Notes under the pieces: model-generated
Database searches by the model: none
The model's input: the letters and a program-made list of their open reading frames with translations, nothing else
Told to the model about the DNA's origin: nothing
In this document: one piece after another, positions 45,295 through 55,324 of the stretch
Numbering within the stretch: the first letter of the stretch is position 1
Layout: the number at the start of each line of letters is the position of its first letter
NCBI RefSeq assembly: GCF_000714535.1
Contig: NZ_AUND01000038.1
Coordinates: forward strand, 124,001-188,000
DNA: 64,000 nt
Source: Thioclava pacifica DSM 10166
GTDB lineage: Bacteria; Pseudomonadota; Alphaproteobacteria; Rhodobacterales; Rhodobacteraceae
Direction: 5' to 3'
Made by a program: the position numbers and the translations under genes

Positions 45295-45894
45295 ATGCTG
45301 GATGAGTGCGACAGGATTGATTTTCGAACGCAGTTTACCCGCGAGCCGGCGGCGCTGAGACGGCACCCTGCGCTTGTGCTCAACGCGGATTTCCGACCGC
45401 TTTCCTACTACCCACTGTCGCTGTGGCCATGGCAGGAGGCGATCAAGGCGGTCTTCCTCGACAGGGTCACGATACTGGCCGAATACGACGAGGTGGTGCG
45501 CAGTCAGCGCGAGGCCTTCAAGATCCCCTCGGTCGTCGTCCTCAAAGAATATGTCCGACCCCAGAAGCGCGTGGCATTCACGCGCTTCAATCTTTTTCTG
45601 AGGGACGAATTCAAGTGCCAGTATTGCGGAAAGAAGGGCGATCTGACGTTCGATCATGTCGTTCCGCGCTCGCGTGGGGGGATCACCAGCTGGGAAAATG
45701 TCGTTGCGGCCTGCGCGCCGTGCAATCTCAGGAAGGCGAACAAGCCGCTTGAGCATTCGGGACTGAGGCTGCTCAAGCCCGCCCGCCAGCCGCAACCCGA
45801 GGACATGCTGCGCATCGGGCGCCGCTTCCCGCCGGGCTACCTGCATGAGAGCTGGATGGATTTCCTCTACTGGGATACCGAGCTCGAAGCCTGA
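45295..45894 (+). CDS. HNH endonuclease family protein
   Basis: 199 residues. The HNH motif [22 protein letters not shown] then [18 protein letters not shown] contains paired Cys zinc ligands and the catalytic His in FDHV. An N-terminal [25 protein letters not shown] block is typical of chromosomal, non-mobile HNH proteins found across alphaproteobacteria. Its role is not known. ATG at 45295 after GGACGGAG. Confidence 0.9.
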   Translation: MLDECDRIDFRTQFTREPAALRRHPALVLNADFRPLSYYPLSLWPWQEAIKAVFLDRVTILAEYDEVVRSQREAFKIPSVVVLKEYVRPQKRVAFTRFNLFLRDEFKCQYCGKKGDLTFDHVVPRSRGGITSWENVVAACAPCNLRKANKPLEHSGLRLLKPARQPQPEDMLRIGRRFPPGYLHESWMDFLYWDTELEA

Positions 45895-45976
45895 TCCTGT
45901 CCACCCCCGGTCGCTCATGTCGCAGGCGGGCGATTTGTCTGGCGCAACGCGCCCCGTGCGCTTATGGCTTTGGGCC

Positions 45977-46318
45977 ATGACCGACACCCTGCCTCCGTGC
46001 CCCGAATGCGCCTCCGAATTCACCTATCAGGTCGATGCCCTGCTCATCTGCCCGGAATGCGGCCATGAGTGGTCGCCCGGCGCCGAGGCAGAGTCGGAGG
46101 CCGTGGTGCGCGACGCGGTCGGCAATGTACTCGCCGATGGCGACACCGTCACCGTGATCAAGGATCTCAAGGTGAAGGGATCGTCCTCGGTCGTGAAGGT
46201 CGGCACCAAGGTGCGCGGCATCCGGCTCGTCGAGGGGGATCACGACATCGACTGCAAGATCCCCGGCATCGGTCCGATGGGGCTCAAGTCGCAATTCGTG
46301 AAGAAGGTCTCGGACTGA
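45977..46318 (+). CDS. PhnA/YjdM zinc-ribbon protein
   Basis: 113 residues. N-terminal zinc ribbon CPECASEF...[11 protein letters not shown] (two CxxC pairs) and C-terminal [23 protein letters not shown] beta domain of the PhnA family. Despite the name, PhnA/YjdM is not required for phosphonate use in E. coli; function unclear. The ATG at 45977 is used because the upstream frame runs into the HNH gene. Confidence 0.9.
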   Translation: MTDTLPPCPECASEFTYQVDALLICPECGHEWSPGAEAESEAVVRDAVGNVLADGDTVTVIKDLKVKGSSSVVKVGTKVRGIRLVEGDHDIDCKIPGIGPMGLKSQFVKKVSD

Positions 46319-46337
46319 TCCGGGCGCGGTAGCGCGG

Positions 46338-46763
46338 TCATCGCCGCCGCGCGACCCAAGTGCCCTTGCAGCCGCCGATCGAGTCGTAATTACCGACGAT
46401 CCGTCCCTTCTCGAGATGGCCTTTGAGCGAGCCGACCTTGCGGCCGCGATAGAAGAAATTCCCCTCGATACGGTCTTTGCCCACGACCCGGCCAGCAATG
46501 CTGTAGGACGCGCCGTAACGGTTCGTGGCCTCGCCCGAAAGCCTGCCATTCGCGATGCGCATGCCGCCATAGCCCTTTGTGCAGGCGCGATACATCTGCG
46601 CGATGCTTGGGAAGGGGGTGTAGGTGCCGAGCCAAGCGCCATCAAGCTTGCTGGGATGCCCACCGCCGCGTGGCGGTTCGGGCACGCAAGCTACGAGTGC
46701 AAGGAGCGCGGCCCCTGCAAAAGCCGCCCGCCGAGAGATCTTTCCGATGCCGTGTCTTGCCAT
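46338..46763 (-). CDS. Putative lipoprotein, unknown function
   Basis: 141 residues. Signal peptide with lipobox-like LALVAC (Cys near 26), a short Pro/Gly linker and a small beta-rich domain (DGAWLGTYTPF, RIEGNFFYRGRKVGSLKGHL) with two more cysteines. No family recognised. AAGGGAGGA precedes the ATG. Follows the SH3 protein gene on the same strand after 36 bp, so the two are probably one unit. Confidence 0.7.
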   Translation of the reverse strand: MARHGIGKISRRAAFAGAALLALVACVPEPPRGGGHPSKLDGAWLGTYTPFPSIAQMYRACTKGYGGMRIANGRLSGEATNRYGASYSIAGRVVGKDRIEGNFFYRGRKVGSLKGHLEKGRIVGNYDSIGGCKGTWVARRR

Positions 46764-46799
46764 CTCATCCTCCCTTGTCCGCCGCCGATGCCGCTTGCG

Positions 46800-47825
46800 T
46801 CATTCGATACCGATGCTGAGGGTGAAGCGCGCCGCCGTGTTCGAGATGTTGTAGACGGTCACGCGGTTCTCGCCGTTCATCCAGAGCTGGCCGCGATAGG
46901 ATCGTCCGCCCCCGCGGCTCTCGTAGAGCAACTGGCCGTCGGGGGTGAAAATGTTGAAATGCAGACCCGGCGTGTCGGCATCCAGTCGCGCGGTGAGGAA
47001 CTGATCGGCCCGCGCACCGAGCCGGTAATTGATCGCTTCTCCGGGTGCGAGGGTCGATGTCAGCATCGCGCCGCTCGTGCCGGGGGCAAAACGGACCTCC
47101 TGGTCGCGCGTCTCAGGTTCCGACACGCGCGGCGCCGGGGCGGAGCCTTCGCGCAGAAAACGCCCCGCGACCCATCCGGTCAGGTCGCCCTCGGTCGCCG
47201 CGACCTTGCACCAGCGCTGGCCCCCGGCCATGCGGCAGCCCATGTTGCGCAGGATCGCGCCTTCGGGGAAACGTCCGATGATCTCGTTGCCGGTGGATGG
47301 GCCTGCACGCAGGTTCAGCGGATCGTTGATATCACCAGTGTGGACCTCCCAGTAATCCGGTCCGCCTTGCAGCCCGTCGGCATAATCGCCCTGAACGATC
47401 GGGCCTGCCTGCCCGGTGATCCCGACCCGGATCTCGTAGTTCGCGACTTCGTCGCGCCGCGCCGCCGAGCGCATCATGTAGACCGAGACCTTGTAGACGC
47501 CGGATGCGGGCAGCGTGCCAGTGTAGTGATTTAACTCGGGCGTGAACTGGCTGTTCATGATCGCCTGATCTCCGGGCCCGCTTCCGGGGCCGTAGAGGTT
47601 GAAATAGGTCGCTGTGTGTCTCGTCGACAGCTTGATGTCGATGCTTTGCCCGGCCTCGGCGCCGATCGTATAGATCACGCTGTCATAGCCCTTGATACGA
47701 TCCTTGAGCACCGCATGATCCGCCCCGGCCGCGAAATGCACCGGCACCTCGCGCATCTCTTCCGCAAAGGAGGGGGAAATGCCGGTTAGGATGAGGCACA
47801 TGATGTAACTTGCGACAAGACGCAT
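46800..47825 (-). CDS. Secreted protein with SH3 domain between two PPC-like domains
   Basis: 341 residues with a Sec signal peptide (VASYIMCLILTGISPSFA, cleavage near 21). There is a beta-sandwich of the bacterial pre-peptidase C-terminal type (YDSVIYTIGAEAGQSIDIKL...YFNLYGPG). A bacterial SH3 domain follows (LNLRAGPSTGNEIIGRF...WCKVAATEGDLTGWVAGRFL), then a second similar beta-sandwich (FAPGTSGAML...FNIFTPDGQLLYES). The SH3 part usually binds peptidoglycan or peptides in the envelope. The ATG at 47825 has AAGGGAG upstream; the longer frame is not supported. Confidence 0.82.
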   Translation of the reverse strand: MRLVASYIMCLILTGISPSFAEEMREVPVHFAAGADHAVLKDRIKGYDSVIYTIGAEAGQSIDIKLSTRHTATYFNLYGPGSGPGDQAIMNSQFTPELNHYTGTLPASGVYKVSVYMMRSAARRDEVANYEIRVGITGQAGPIVQGDYADGLQGGPDYWEVHTGDINDPLNLRAGPSTGNEIIGRFPEGAILRNMGCRMAGGQRWCKVAATEGDLTGWVAGRFLREGSAPAPRVSEPETRDQEVRFAPGTSGAMLTSTLAPGEAINYRLGARADQFLTARLDADTPGLHFNIFTPDGQLLYESRGGGRSYRGQLWMNGENRVTVYNISNTAARFTLSIGIE

Positions 47826-47899
47826 CGTTTCGCTCCCTTCGATCAGCTCCCTTTCGTTGAGGTTATCACGAAAAGGAGAGGCGCAGGGGAGATTTGTGG

Positions 47900-49303
47900 T
47901 CAGGCCGATCCCGGAAGCTTGCTGCCAAAATAGCGGCGCAAGTCGCGCATCGACGCAAATTGGATCGCTATGAGGCCGATCGCGATCAGATATCCCGCCG
48001 CCATGAAGGGCCAACCCGACAGCGGCAGGTAGTGTATTGCCGCCACCGTGATGGCGGCCAGGCAGGTGGTAAGGATCGAGGCAATCATAGGTGGGAGTTG
48101 CATGACCTTCCGCAAACGCACCAGCGAGAGGCTTATCCCCGCAACCTCGCCGAGCACGCCGAGCCAGATCACGGCGTGGAAGGATCCGGTCTGGGTGAGC
48201 ACCAGGTAGCTTATGGGAAGAAGGGCGACGCGCGGGAGGCTGCCCCACAGGCCATTGCTCGTTTCGCCCACCGATAGGGCGGCAATGCTGGGGGCGGTTC
48301 GGATGCCATAGGCCGCACTGAAGGCGGCGAAGGGCACGAGCAATGGGATCAGCGCTGCATAGTCCTGCCCCAGAAGTCCGAGAACGAGCGGCTTGCCGAA
48401 GAGCAACGTGCCCAGCAAGAGCAGGCCCCCCGCGAACATCGCGGCTTCAATGCTGGCAAGGAAGAGATGGCGATGCGTCTCCGTTTCCCCCATCGCATGC
48501 GTCGCTGAGAGCTTGGGCAGGAAGAAGTTTCGCACCGAGTTTGCAGCGATCAGGGCTGGCGTCAGGGTGAGCGCCGTACCCATCGCGAAAATCGCCAGCG
48601 CTTCCATTCCCGAAACACGTCCGACGATGATCTTGTCGCCTTGGAAAACGAGGTAGATCAGCACCGCATTGGCGAGCAGGGGGCCGCCGAACCGCAGGCT
48701 TTCGCGCATCACTTGCGGGTTCAGGGCAAGCCGATAGGGGCGCTCGGAAAGTACATGGGAAACCAAGACACCGAAACCGGCCATCAGGATGTGGGCCCAG
48801 AGCGCCACGCGCCAATCCCCGAACATCATCATCAACGGCCAGACGGCAAGCAGGGCTCCGAGCGCGGAGAGCGTGCCGGTCAGCAACATCGGTCGGTATC
48901 GCCCGCTGCGTTGGAAACGGTGGATGTCGAAATGCTGAAGAGCGGTAAGAAACGGCACGAGGGCCAGCCAGCGATAGGCCGGAGCCGCTTCCGGAATGTC
49001 GAGAAAATTCGCAATGGGACCGGCCGCCGCCACGAGCAGCAGCGCCCCGACGAGGCCCCGCAACACTTGAAAGCCTTGTAGCGTCGCCTGAAATTCCGGA
49101 TCGTCACCGCGTTTCGACTGCACGATCTGCTGATGCAATTCGAGCGTCGACGCCATTTCGATGATGCCCATGATCATGGCGAAGGTTGCTGCAACGCCAT
49201 AATCGGCGACGGGAATGAGCCGTGCGATGACGAGATTGCGCCCAAAGAGCAACGCCGATTTGGCAGCGTTCCCGGATAGGATCAGAATGGCGGTGCGAAG
49301 CAT
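47900..49303 (-). CDS. Wzx-type polysaccharide flippase / MOP-family exporter
   Basis: About 467 residues with roughly twelve to fourteen membrane segments and the MOP/Wzx start ILILSGNAAKSALLFGRNLVIARLI. It would flip lipid-linked sugar repeats across the inner membrane. The start is uncertain: ATG 49303 is used, and a GTG at 49351 would add 16 residues. First gene of the second polysaccharide region, divergent from the GT2 gene. Confidence 0.85.
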   Translation of the reverse strand: MLRTAILILSGNAAKSALLFGRNLVIARLIPVADYGVAATFAMIMGIIEMASTLELHQQIVQSKRGDDPEFQATLQGFQVLRGLVGALLLVAAAGPIANFLDIPEAAPAYRWLALVPFLTALQHFDIHRFQRSGRYRPMLLTGTLSALGALLAVWPLMMMFGDWRVALWAHILMAGFGVLVSHVLSERPYRLALNPQVMRESLRFGGPLLANAVLIYLVFQGDKIIVGRVSGMEALAIFAMGTALTLTPALIAANSVRNFFLPKLSATHAMGETETHRHLFLASIEAAMFAGGLLLLGTLLFGKPLVLGLLGQDYAALIPLLVPFAAFSAAYGIRTAPSIAALSVGETSNGLWGSLPRVALLPISYLVLTQTGSFHAVIWLGVLGEVAGISLSLVRLRKVMQLPPMIASILTTCLAAITVAAIHYLPLSGWPFMAAGYLIAIGLIAIQFASMRDLRRYFGSKLPGSA

Positions 49304-49566
49304 GCTCGGTCCGGCAAGGCGCGGCGCGAAGCCGTGCGGATTTCGACGCACTATCTCGTCCGGCGGCGGTTTCGGTCAACCCGCCTCTGCGCCCTGTTGC
49401 AGGACCGCCACGGCCCAGAGCCCCCATAGACTTGTCAGCCCCGAGCCTTTGCTGTTCAACTGCTGCGCAAAACGAGAATGATCGAGCAGGGTTTTCTAAG
49501 TGGTGTATTCGAACCGCATCAGAACGCGTTCTTTTGACGTCAGGCTCGGGAACGGGGCTGCTTGCT

Positions 49567-50427
49567 ATGGCTGACGCCGCCGTCATCATCCCACATTACA
49601 ACGATGTCGAGCGGTTGATCCGCTGCCTCGACACGCTCACGCCGCAGCTCGATGCGCGAGTGGAGCTGCTGGTTGTGGACAATAACTCCACCGTCGATCT
49701 GGCCTCGATCCGTGCTGCGTACCCGGATTTGCGCATCGTGACCGAGGTGAAGAAAGGTGCAGCCGAGGCGCGCAATCGCGGCGTGGCGGAAACGACCGCG
49801 CCGCGGCTCTTCTTCATCGACAGCGATTGCGTGGCCGATCCCGACTGGATCGCGACGGCCTTCGCCGTGGCCGACCGGGGCGATCTGGTGGGCGGGCATG
49901 TCTTCGTCTTTGATGAAACCGCGCCGCCGCGTTCGGGCGCGGAAGCATTCGAGACCGTCTTCGCCTTCGATTTCCGTCGTTATATCGAGGAGAAGGGGTT
50001 TTCCGGCACCGGCAATCTCGTCACGCGGCGCGATGTCTACGAGGCGACGGGGCCGTTCATCGCAGGGCTCTCCGAGGATCTCGATTGGTGCCGCCGCGCG
50101 ACCGCGAAAGGGTATCGCCTCGTCTATGCCGAGGAGCTGCGCGTCGGCCATCCCTCACGGCAGGACTGGGCGGCACTGAGCCGGAAATGGCGCCGGCTCA
50201 CCGAAGAAGGTTTCGGCGTGAATGGCGTGGGCGCGATGGACCGGCTGCGCTGGGCGGGCAAGGCGCTTTTGATGCCGGCCTCGATCCTCGCCCATATCCC
50301 CAAGGTGCTGGGGCATCCGGGGCTGAACGGAGCGGGAGAGCGGATGCGGGCCTTGGGAACCTTGGCGCGGCTGCGGCTCGCACGAATGGGCTGGATGCTG
50401 CGACAGGCGCTCTTCGGATCACTGTAG
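49567..50427 (+). CDS. Glycosyltransferase family 2
   Basis: 286 residues of GT-A fold: AAVIIPHYNDVERLIRCLDTL start, VDNNSTVD, the nucleotide-sugar site FIDSDCVADPDW with the DxD-like motif, and EDLDWCRRATAKGYRL acceptor block. One C-terminal hydrophobic segment may touch the membrane. The ATG at 49567 is taken because the upstream frame lacks family similarity. Confidence 0.87.
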   Translation: MADAAVIIPHYNDVERLIRCLDTLTPQLDARVELLVVDNNSTVDLASIRAAYPDLRIVTEVKKGAAEARNRGVAETTAPRLFFIDSDCVADPDWIATAFAVADRGDLVGGHVFVFDETAPPRSGAEAFETVFAFDFRRYIEEKGFSGTGNLVTRRDVYEATGPFIAGLSEDLDWCRRATAKGYRLVYAEELRVGHPSRQDWAALSRKWRRLTEEGFGVNGVGAMDRLRWAGKALLMPASILAHIPKVLGHPGLNGAGERMRALGTLARLRLARMGWMLRQALFGSL

Positions 50428-50565
50428 CGGCGCAAGGGCCACAATCAGGGCGTGTCTTGCGTGAGGGGTTGAAAATCCTTGCCCGAACACGGTTTCAGGC
50501 CCTATTTTTGACGCAAGATAAGGTTAGAGCGACGTCAACAAAGTCGCCAAGACAGGCAGGCAGCG

Positions 50566-52710
50566 ATGGAGCAGATCGCGACAGCACGAGGGCATTTCGC
50601 CCGTGCCTTTGGGTGCGGGCTGTTCGGCTGTGCGATTTCTATGGTGCTGGCAGGTCCCGTTTTCGCGAAAGACTGGAAGGTCGGTTCGCCGCAGGAATTG
50701 ACCGATGCGCTTGCCCGTATCGCGCCCGGAGATGTGGTCGAGATTGCGCCGGGGAGTTACCCAGCGCTGACAGTTTACAAGAAGTCTGGCGAGGCTGATG
50801 CGCCGATCGTGATCCGCTCTGCCGATCCGGAGGCCCCGGCCAGGATCGGAACGATGGATTTGCGCGAGGTCAGCCATCTCGTGCTCGAAAATCTTGATTT
50901 CGATTACGTCTATACGCTCGGCGATGCCGCCAATTTGCGCCCGTTTCAGGTCTTCACCACGCGTGATCTGACGATCCGCGACAGCCTTTTCGATGGCGAT
51001 GTCGCACCTCCCGATCCCGCCCAGCCCGAGCTTGGCCCCTTGCCGACGGGGTTCGGGCTGGCGCTGCGCTCTTCGACCGATATCACGCTCGCGCGCAACG
51101 AGTTCCGCACCTTCTATCGCGGAGCGATCATCAGCGACTGTACCGATCTCACAGTCGAAGATAACGATATCCACGCGATGCGGATGGACGGGCTCAATTT
51201 CGCGCAAGTCGAACGGCTGCGGATCGCGGGCAATCATATCCACGATTTTCGCCGCGCGCTCGGATCGGGCGATCATGCCGACATGATCCAGTTCTGGACC
51301 GCCGGGACCGAGCGTCCGAGCCGCGACGTCGTGATCGAGGGCAATGTTCTGAACTCGGGGTTGGGTGGGTTCACCCAGTCGATCCTGATGCGAAACGAGT
51401 TGGTCGATCGCGGTGAGGCGGGCGATGAGATGTTTTACCGCAACATCGAGATCCGCGATAACGTCATCATCAATGCGCATGTGCACGGGATCACCGTGGG
51501 TCAAGCCGATGGAGTGGCGATCGAGAACAACACGCTGATCCACAATGTGTTTTCCGAAGGCGAAAAACGTGATCCGGCGCTTTGGATTCCTCAGATCCGA
51601 GTGGCGAAAAATTCGCGCGACGTAACGATCGCGCGCAACGCGGTCGGCGAGATCTCGGGACCGATCGGCCAGCCCGACTGGCGTGTGAGCGGCAATCTCC
51701 TGATCCAGGATCAACGCCCCGGGCAGCCCGATTATTATGATGCGCTTTTCGTTTCCGCGCGCACGGGGCTTCCGACCGACCTCGGAAACTTTGCCTATTT
51801 GCCGGGCGGCGCGCTCGCGAACGCTGGTGTCGGGGCACCGATGCTCGACACACTTTCTGAAACTCCGGCGCTTCAGCCTGTTGTGCGTGTCAGCAAGTCG
51901 CGTGACGCGGAGAGGGAACTTCTTTTCGATGCAAGCAAGACGATCCTGCCGGATGGGGTGACGCCCGACGAGGTCACGTTCGATTGGCACATCGGCGATG
52001 AGGGCAAGCTCGAAGGAGAGGATGTCCCGGTGCGCTTCGCGCGTCCGGGAAATTACGAAGTGACGCTCACGGCGACGCTTCCGGATGGGCGGAAGGCACG
52101 CAGCGAAAACCGGGTCGTGGTCAGCGACAGCCGCGTGTTGCGATATGACCCCCAGATCGGACGTATCATCTCTTATGTGGGCCGCGAGCCCGAACCTCTT
52201 GCGACGCTTCCAATCAGTCCGGGCGCGCTTGAGTTTGGGCTTGGAGGAGGGTCGATCGAGGTTCCCGCGGAATTGATTGCTCCGTTTTTCGGCGCCGATG
52301 GCTTCACGATCAGGTTCAGCCTGCGTGCGATGGGGGATTTCAAATCGGCTGGCGAGCTCTTGAGAATTCATCAGTCCCTCGTCGTCACCGTCAGCGGCCG
52401 TGGTACGCTCACCGTGGAATTCTGGCCGGGGAACGGTCAGAGACTTTTCCTGAGAACGAAACGCCTTCCTCTCTTCGACGGGGACTGGCATGAAATCACG
52501 CTGCGCTACTCCTCTACCGAAAAGCGTTTTGAGGTCTTGGCCGGCGAGGATGTGATTGGTGAGGGCACGGTTTCGGGCCGCGTCAGACCGCTTGAATACT
52601 GGGGGCTGGCGCTCGGGAATCCGTTTGGCCAGGGCAAAAGCTTCCATGGCGAATTGCGCGCGCTGGAGCTTGACGCGACCGGATCAGCGGTGATGGGAGC
52701 AGCCCACTGA
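50566..52710 (+). CDS. Secreted right-handed beta-helix protein with PKD-like and LamG-like C-terminus
   Basis: 714 residues. A hydrophobic signal segment ends VLAGPVFA near residue 35. Then a right-handed parallel beta-helix (about 36-420): VGSPQELTDALARIAPGDVVEIAPGSY, repeated N-and-I-rich coils such as DLTVEDNDIHAMRMDGL. Then a PKD-like unit (VRFARPGNYEVTLTATLPDG) and a C-terminal LamG-like beta-sandwich (FTIRFSLRAM...EITLRYSSTEKRFEV). The fold suits a polysaccharide lyase or carbohydrate-binding protein. TGATG overlap with the polymerase gene couples the two. Confidence 0.85.
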   Translation: MEQIATARGHFARAFGCGLFGCAISMVLAGPVFAKDWKVGSPQELTDALARIAPGDVVEIAPGSYPALTVYKKSGEADAPIVIRSADPEAPARIGTMDLREVSHLVLENLDFDYVYTLGDAANLRPFQVFTTRDLTIRDSLFDGDVAPPDPAQPELGPLPTGFGLALRSSTDITLARNEFRTFYRGAIISDCTDLTVEDNDIHAMRMDGLNFAQVERLRIAGNHIHDFRRALGSGDHADMIQFWTAGTERPSRDVVIEGNVLNSGLGGFTQSILMRNELVDRGEAGDEMFYRNIEIRDNVIINAHVHGITVGQADGVAIENNTLIHNVFSEGEKRDPALWIPQIRVAKNSRDVTIARNAVGEISGPIGQPDWRVSGNLLIQDQRPGQPDYYDALFVSARTGLPTDLGNFAYLPGGALANAGVGAPMLDTLSETPALQPVVRVSKSRDAERELLFDASKTILPDGVTPDEVTFDWHIGDEGKLEGEDVPVRFARPGNYEVTLTATLPDGRKARSENRVVVSDSRVLRYDPQIGRIISYVGREPEPLATLPISPGALEFGLGGGSIEVPAELIAPFFGADGFTIRFSLRAMGDFKSAGELLRIHQSLVVTVSGRGTLTVEFWPGNGQRLFLRTKRLPLFDGDWHEITLRYSSTEKRFEVLAGEDVIGEGTVSGRVRPLEYWGLALGNPFGQGKSFHGELRALELDATGSAVMGAAH

Positions 52711-54119
52711 TGCGTGCGGGCGTGATCAGCCCCGAGCGTCATCGGCAGTTCGAACGCCGCGGATCAAAGGCGAAATCCGGCGACCCGTTGCCAGATGCGG
52801 ACCTGTTCAAAGCGAAACTGCCTAAGCCGGTCTTCATCATGATGCTGGCAATCCTCGTCCCGGTTGCCTTCCACCTCGGGCCTCTTGCATTGACCGGAGT
52901 CCGTTTGGTTCTCCTCGTGGCGGTCCTGCCGTTGCTGTATCGGCTCTTCACGGGCCAGTATGGAAGAATGCTGTTGATCGACTGGCTGTTCATCGCGCAT
53001 TTCCTGTGGGCGGCGCTCGCCCTCGCGGTGAACAACCCAGATCGCGTCATCCAGCAGGCGGGCTCGGTCGGTATCGAGTTTCTTGGCGGTTACATGATGG
53101 GGCGGGCCTATATCCGGACCCGCGAGGATTTCGCAGCTCTTGCCAAGGCCCTGGTCTGGTCCGTGGTGTTTCTTCTGCCTTTTGCCCTCGTCGAGGCAAA
53201 AACGGGCACCCCGCCGCTCGCGATGTTGATCAATAAACTGCCGGGGCTTTCCTCTATCACGCTCGTCTATGCGGAGCCGAGGCTTGGCCTCGAGAGAGTG
53301 CAGGGATCCTTCAATCACCCAATCCTCTTCGGGCTCTACGTGTCGGTCAGCTTTCCGTTCGCTTTCGTCGCGTTCAAGGGGATCCGGTCGCGCTTATGGC
53401 GGGTCGTCATGGCCGGTATCGTCCTCTTCACGGGAGCTTTGGCGCTTTCGTCTGGGGCGCTGTTGGCTCTTCTTCTCCAGATCGGTCTGATTGCATGGTA
53501 CCAGACCTTCAAGGGGATAGAATGGCGGTGGTGGCTTCTGATTGGCCTGTTCGCCCTGAGCTATGTGGCGATCGATCTCCTCTCGAACCGGACGCCGATC
53601 AGGGTTTTCATGTCCTATGCCACTTTTTCGGCCCATACGGCCTATTGGCGTATGCTCATTTTCGAATGGGGAATGCACAATGTCTGGTCCAATCCAATCT
53701 TCGGGATTGGTTTGAACGACTGGGTGAGGCCTGCCTGGATGCACACGCCCAGCGTCGATAATTTCTGGCTGCTCACGACGATGCGATACGGCATTCCGGG
53801 GTTTCTGTTGCTGGCAACGGGCTACGGGCTTGGACTTGCTCAGATCATGAGGCGCGATTTCTCTCAGGATCCACGCCTGCTCGTGTTCCGCCGGGCGTGG
53901 GTTTTCACCTTTGTCGGTCTCTCCTTTACGCTCTGCACCGTGCATGTCTGGGACTCGGTCTATGCCTTCGTGTTCTTCATGTTCGGGGCCGGACTTTGGA
54001 TGATCGACACGAAGCCGAGCGCACAGGCGAAAGCACCGCGCCCTTCTCGAGACGCGAGCACCGGGAGCTTGGGTGCCGCCTATTCGCGCTTCGGGCAGAG
54101 CAGGAAGCGGGACGCATGA
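52710..54119 (+). CDS. O-antigen ligase/polymerase family membrane protein (Wzy-like)
   Basis: 469 residues with about ten or more membrane segments. The large periplasmic loop carries the O-antigen-ligase-like pattern FSAHTAYWRMLIFEWGMHNVWSNPIFGIGLNDW, then NFWLLTTMRYGIPGFLLL. It would polymerise repeat units or ligate glycan. Starts on the last base of the beta-helix gene stop; ends with an ATGA overlap into the GT4 gene. This three-gene run is one translational unit. Confidence 0.87.
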   Translation: MRAGVISPERHRQFERRGSKAKSGDPLPDADLFKAKLPKPVFIMMLAILVPVAFHLGPLALTGVRLVLLVAVLPLLYRLFTGQYGRMLLIDWLFIAHFLWAALALAVNNPDRVIQQAGSVGIEFLGGYMMGRAYIRTREDFAALAKALVWSVVFLLPFALVEAKTGTPPLAMLINKLPGLSSITLVYAEPRLGLERVQGSFNHPILFGLYVSVSFPFAFVAFKGIRSRLWRVVMAGIVLFTGALALSSGALLALLLQIGLIAWYQTFKGIEWRWWLLIGLFALSYVAIDLLSNRTPIRVFMSYATFSAHTAYWRMLIFEWGMHNVWSNPIFGIGLNDWVRPAWMHTPSVDNFWLLTTMRYGIPGFLLLATGYGLGLAQIMRRDFSQDPRLLVFRRAWVFTFVGLSFTLCTVHVWDSVYAFVFFMFGAGLWMIDTKPSAQAKAPRPSRDASTGSLGAAYSRFGQSRKRDA

Positions 54120-55324
54120 CGATCGGCAAGTTGCGCGTTCTGATGATCGCGCCGCAAGTTTCTCGAGAAGCGACGGGCGAAGCTTTCGTCGCGTTCAAGT
54201 GGGCGCAAGCACTGAGCTCTCGCGTCGAGCTCACGGTTGCCTGTCTTGACAGTCCGGGCCACACACCGCTGAACGAGCAGCTTCCGCAGGCGCGTGTGAT
54301 CAGCTGGCCTGCACCGCGCCTCTTCGATCGCGCACCGCGATTGCGGGCGATGCTCAAGCCTGAATGGCCTTTCTTTTCGGCCAAGCTGCGGCGTTGGCTG
54401 CGCGATCACTCGAGTGAGTTCGATATCGCGCACCAGATCATGCCGCAGGCGATGCGCTATGCGACGCCGCTTCGTGGACAAACTCTGCCTTATGTCATCG
54501 GACCCCTCGGTGGCGCGCTTTCGACGCCGCCCGGTTTCAAGGCAGAAATGGGCAAGGCAAAATGGTACACGCGGCTGCGTGCCCTTGATCATCTGCGCCT
54601 GCGGTTGGACCCAGCTCTCAGGGCGTCTTACTCCGAGGCGGCGCTTGTGCTTGGGGTTGCCCCGTATATCCACGATCATCTGTCCCCGATACATCTTCGC
54701 GATTATGAAAACGTCCTGGAGCTTGGTATCGAGGAAGCCGCAGCTCCGAGCGCTCCGAGCGCAGATGGCAAGATCAGGCTTTTACACGTCGGGCGTGGGG
54801 TCCGAACCAAGGGGTTGCGCGACGTGATCCGAGCCCTCGGCATCCTGAAAGAGCGGACAAATCTGTACTTTGAGAGCGCAGGTGATGGAGAAGAGATCGC
54901 GATCTGTCGCGCCGAAGCGGACAGGCTCGGTGTCGGTGATCGCTGCACGTTTCATGGGCTCATCCCCCGTGAGCAGGTCGAAACCCTCTATGCGCGCGCG
55001 GATATCTTTGTCTTCCCCAGCTGGCGCGAACCGGCGGGAAATGTGCTCTACGAGGCTATGCGCTGGGGGCTGCCGGTGATCGCAGCTGCCCGTGGCGGTC
55101 CCGATGGGATCGTTGAGGAGGGCGTGACCGGACTCAAATGCGCGGTCTCCACGCCAGAGGCGCTGGCCCGCGATGTCGCAGATGCGATTGAGCGGCTCGT
55201 CGACGATCCGGCTCTGCGCATGCGGCTTGGAGCGGGAGGCAAGGAAAAGGTGCTTCGCGAAGGGCTATGGACGGTCAAGGCCGAAGGGCTCGTGCGTCTT
55301 TATGAACGCGCGCTGGGACGCTAA
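54116..55324 (+). CDS. Glycosyltransferase family 4
   Basis: 402 residues, GT-B fold. The donor half contains IRLLHVGRGVRTKGLRDVI and the E-x7-E motif in PSWREPAGNVLYEAMRWGLPVIAA. ATG at 54116 overlaps the polymerase stop. The 3' end overlaps the converging GT2 gene by 4 bp. Confidence 0.9.
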   Translation: MTIGKLRVLMIAPQVSREATGEAFVAFKWAQALSSRVELTVACLDSPGHTPLNEQLPQARVISWPAPRLFDRAPRLRAMLKPEWPFFSAKLRRWLRDHSSEFDIAHQIMPQAMRYATPLRGQTLPYVIGPLGGALSTPPGFKAEMGKAKWYTRLRALDHLRLRLDPALRASYSEAALVLGVAPYIHDHLSPIHLRDYENVLELGIEEAAAPSAPSADGKIRLLHVGRGVRTKGLRDVIRALGILKERTNLYFESAGDGEEIAICRAEADRLGVGDRCTFHGLIPREQVETLYARADIFVFPSWREPAGNVLYEAMRWGLPVIAAARGGPDGIVEEGVTGLKCAVSTPEALARDVADAIERLVDDPALRMRLGAGGKEKVLREGLWTVKAEGLVRLYERALGR

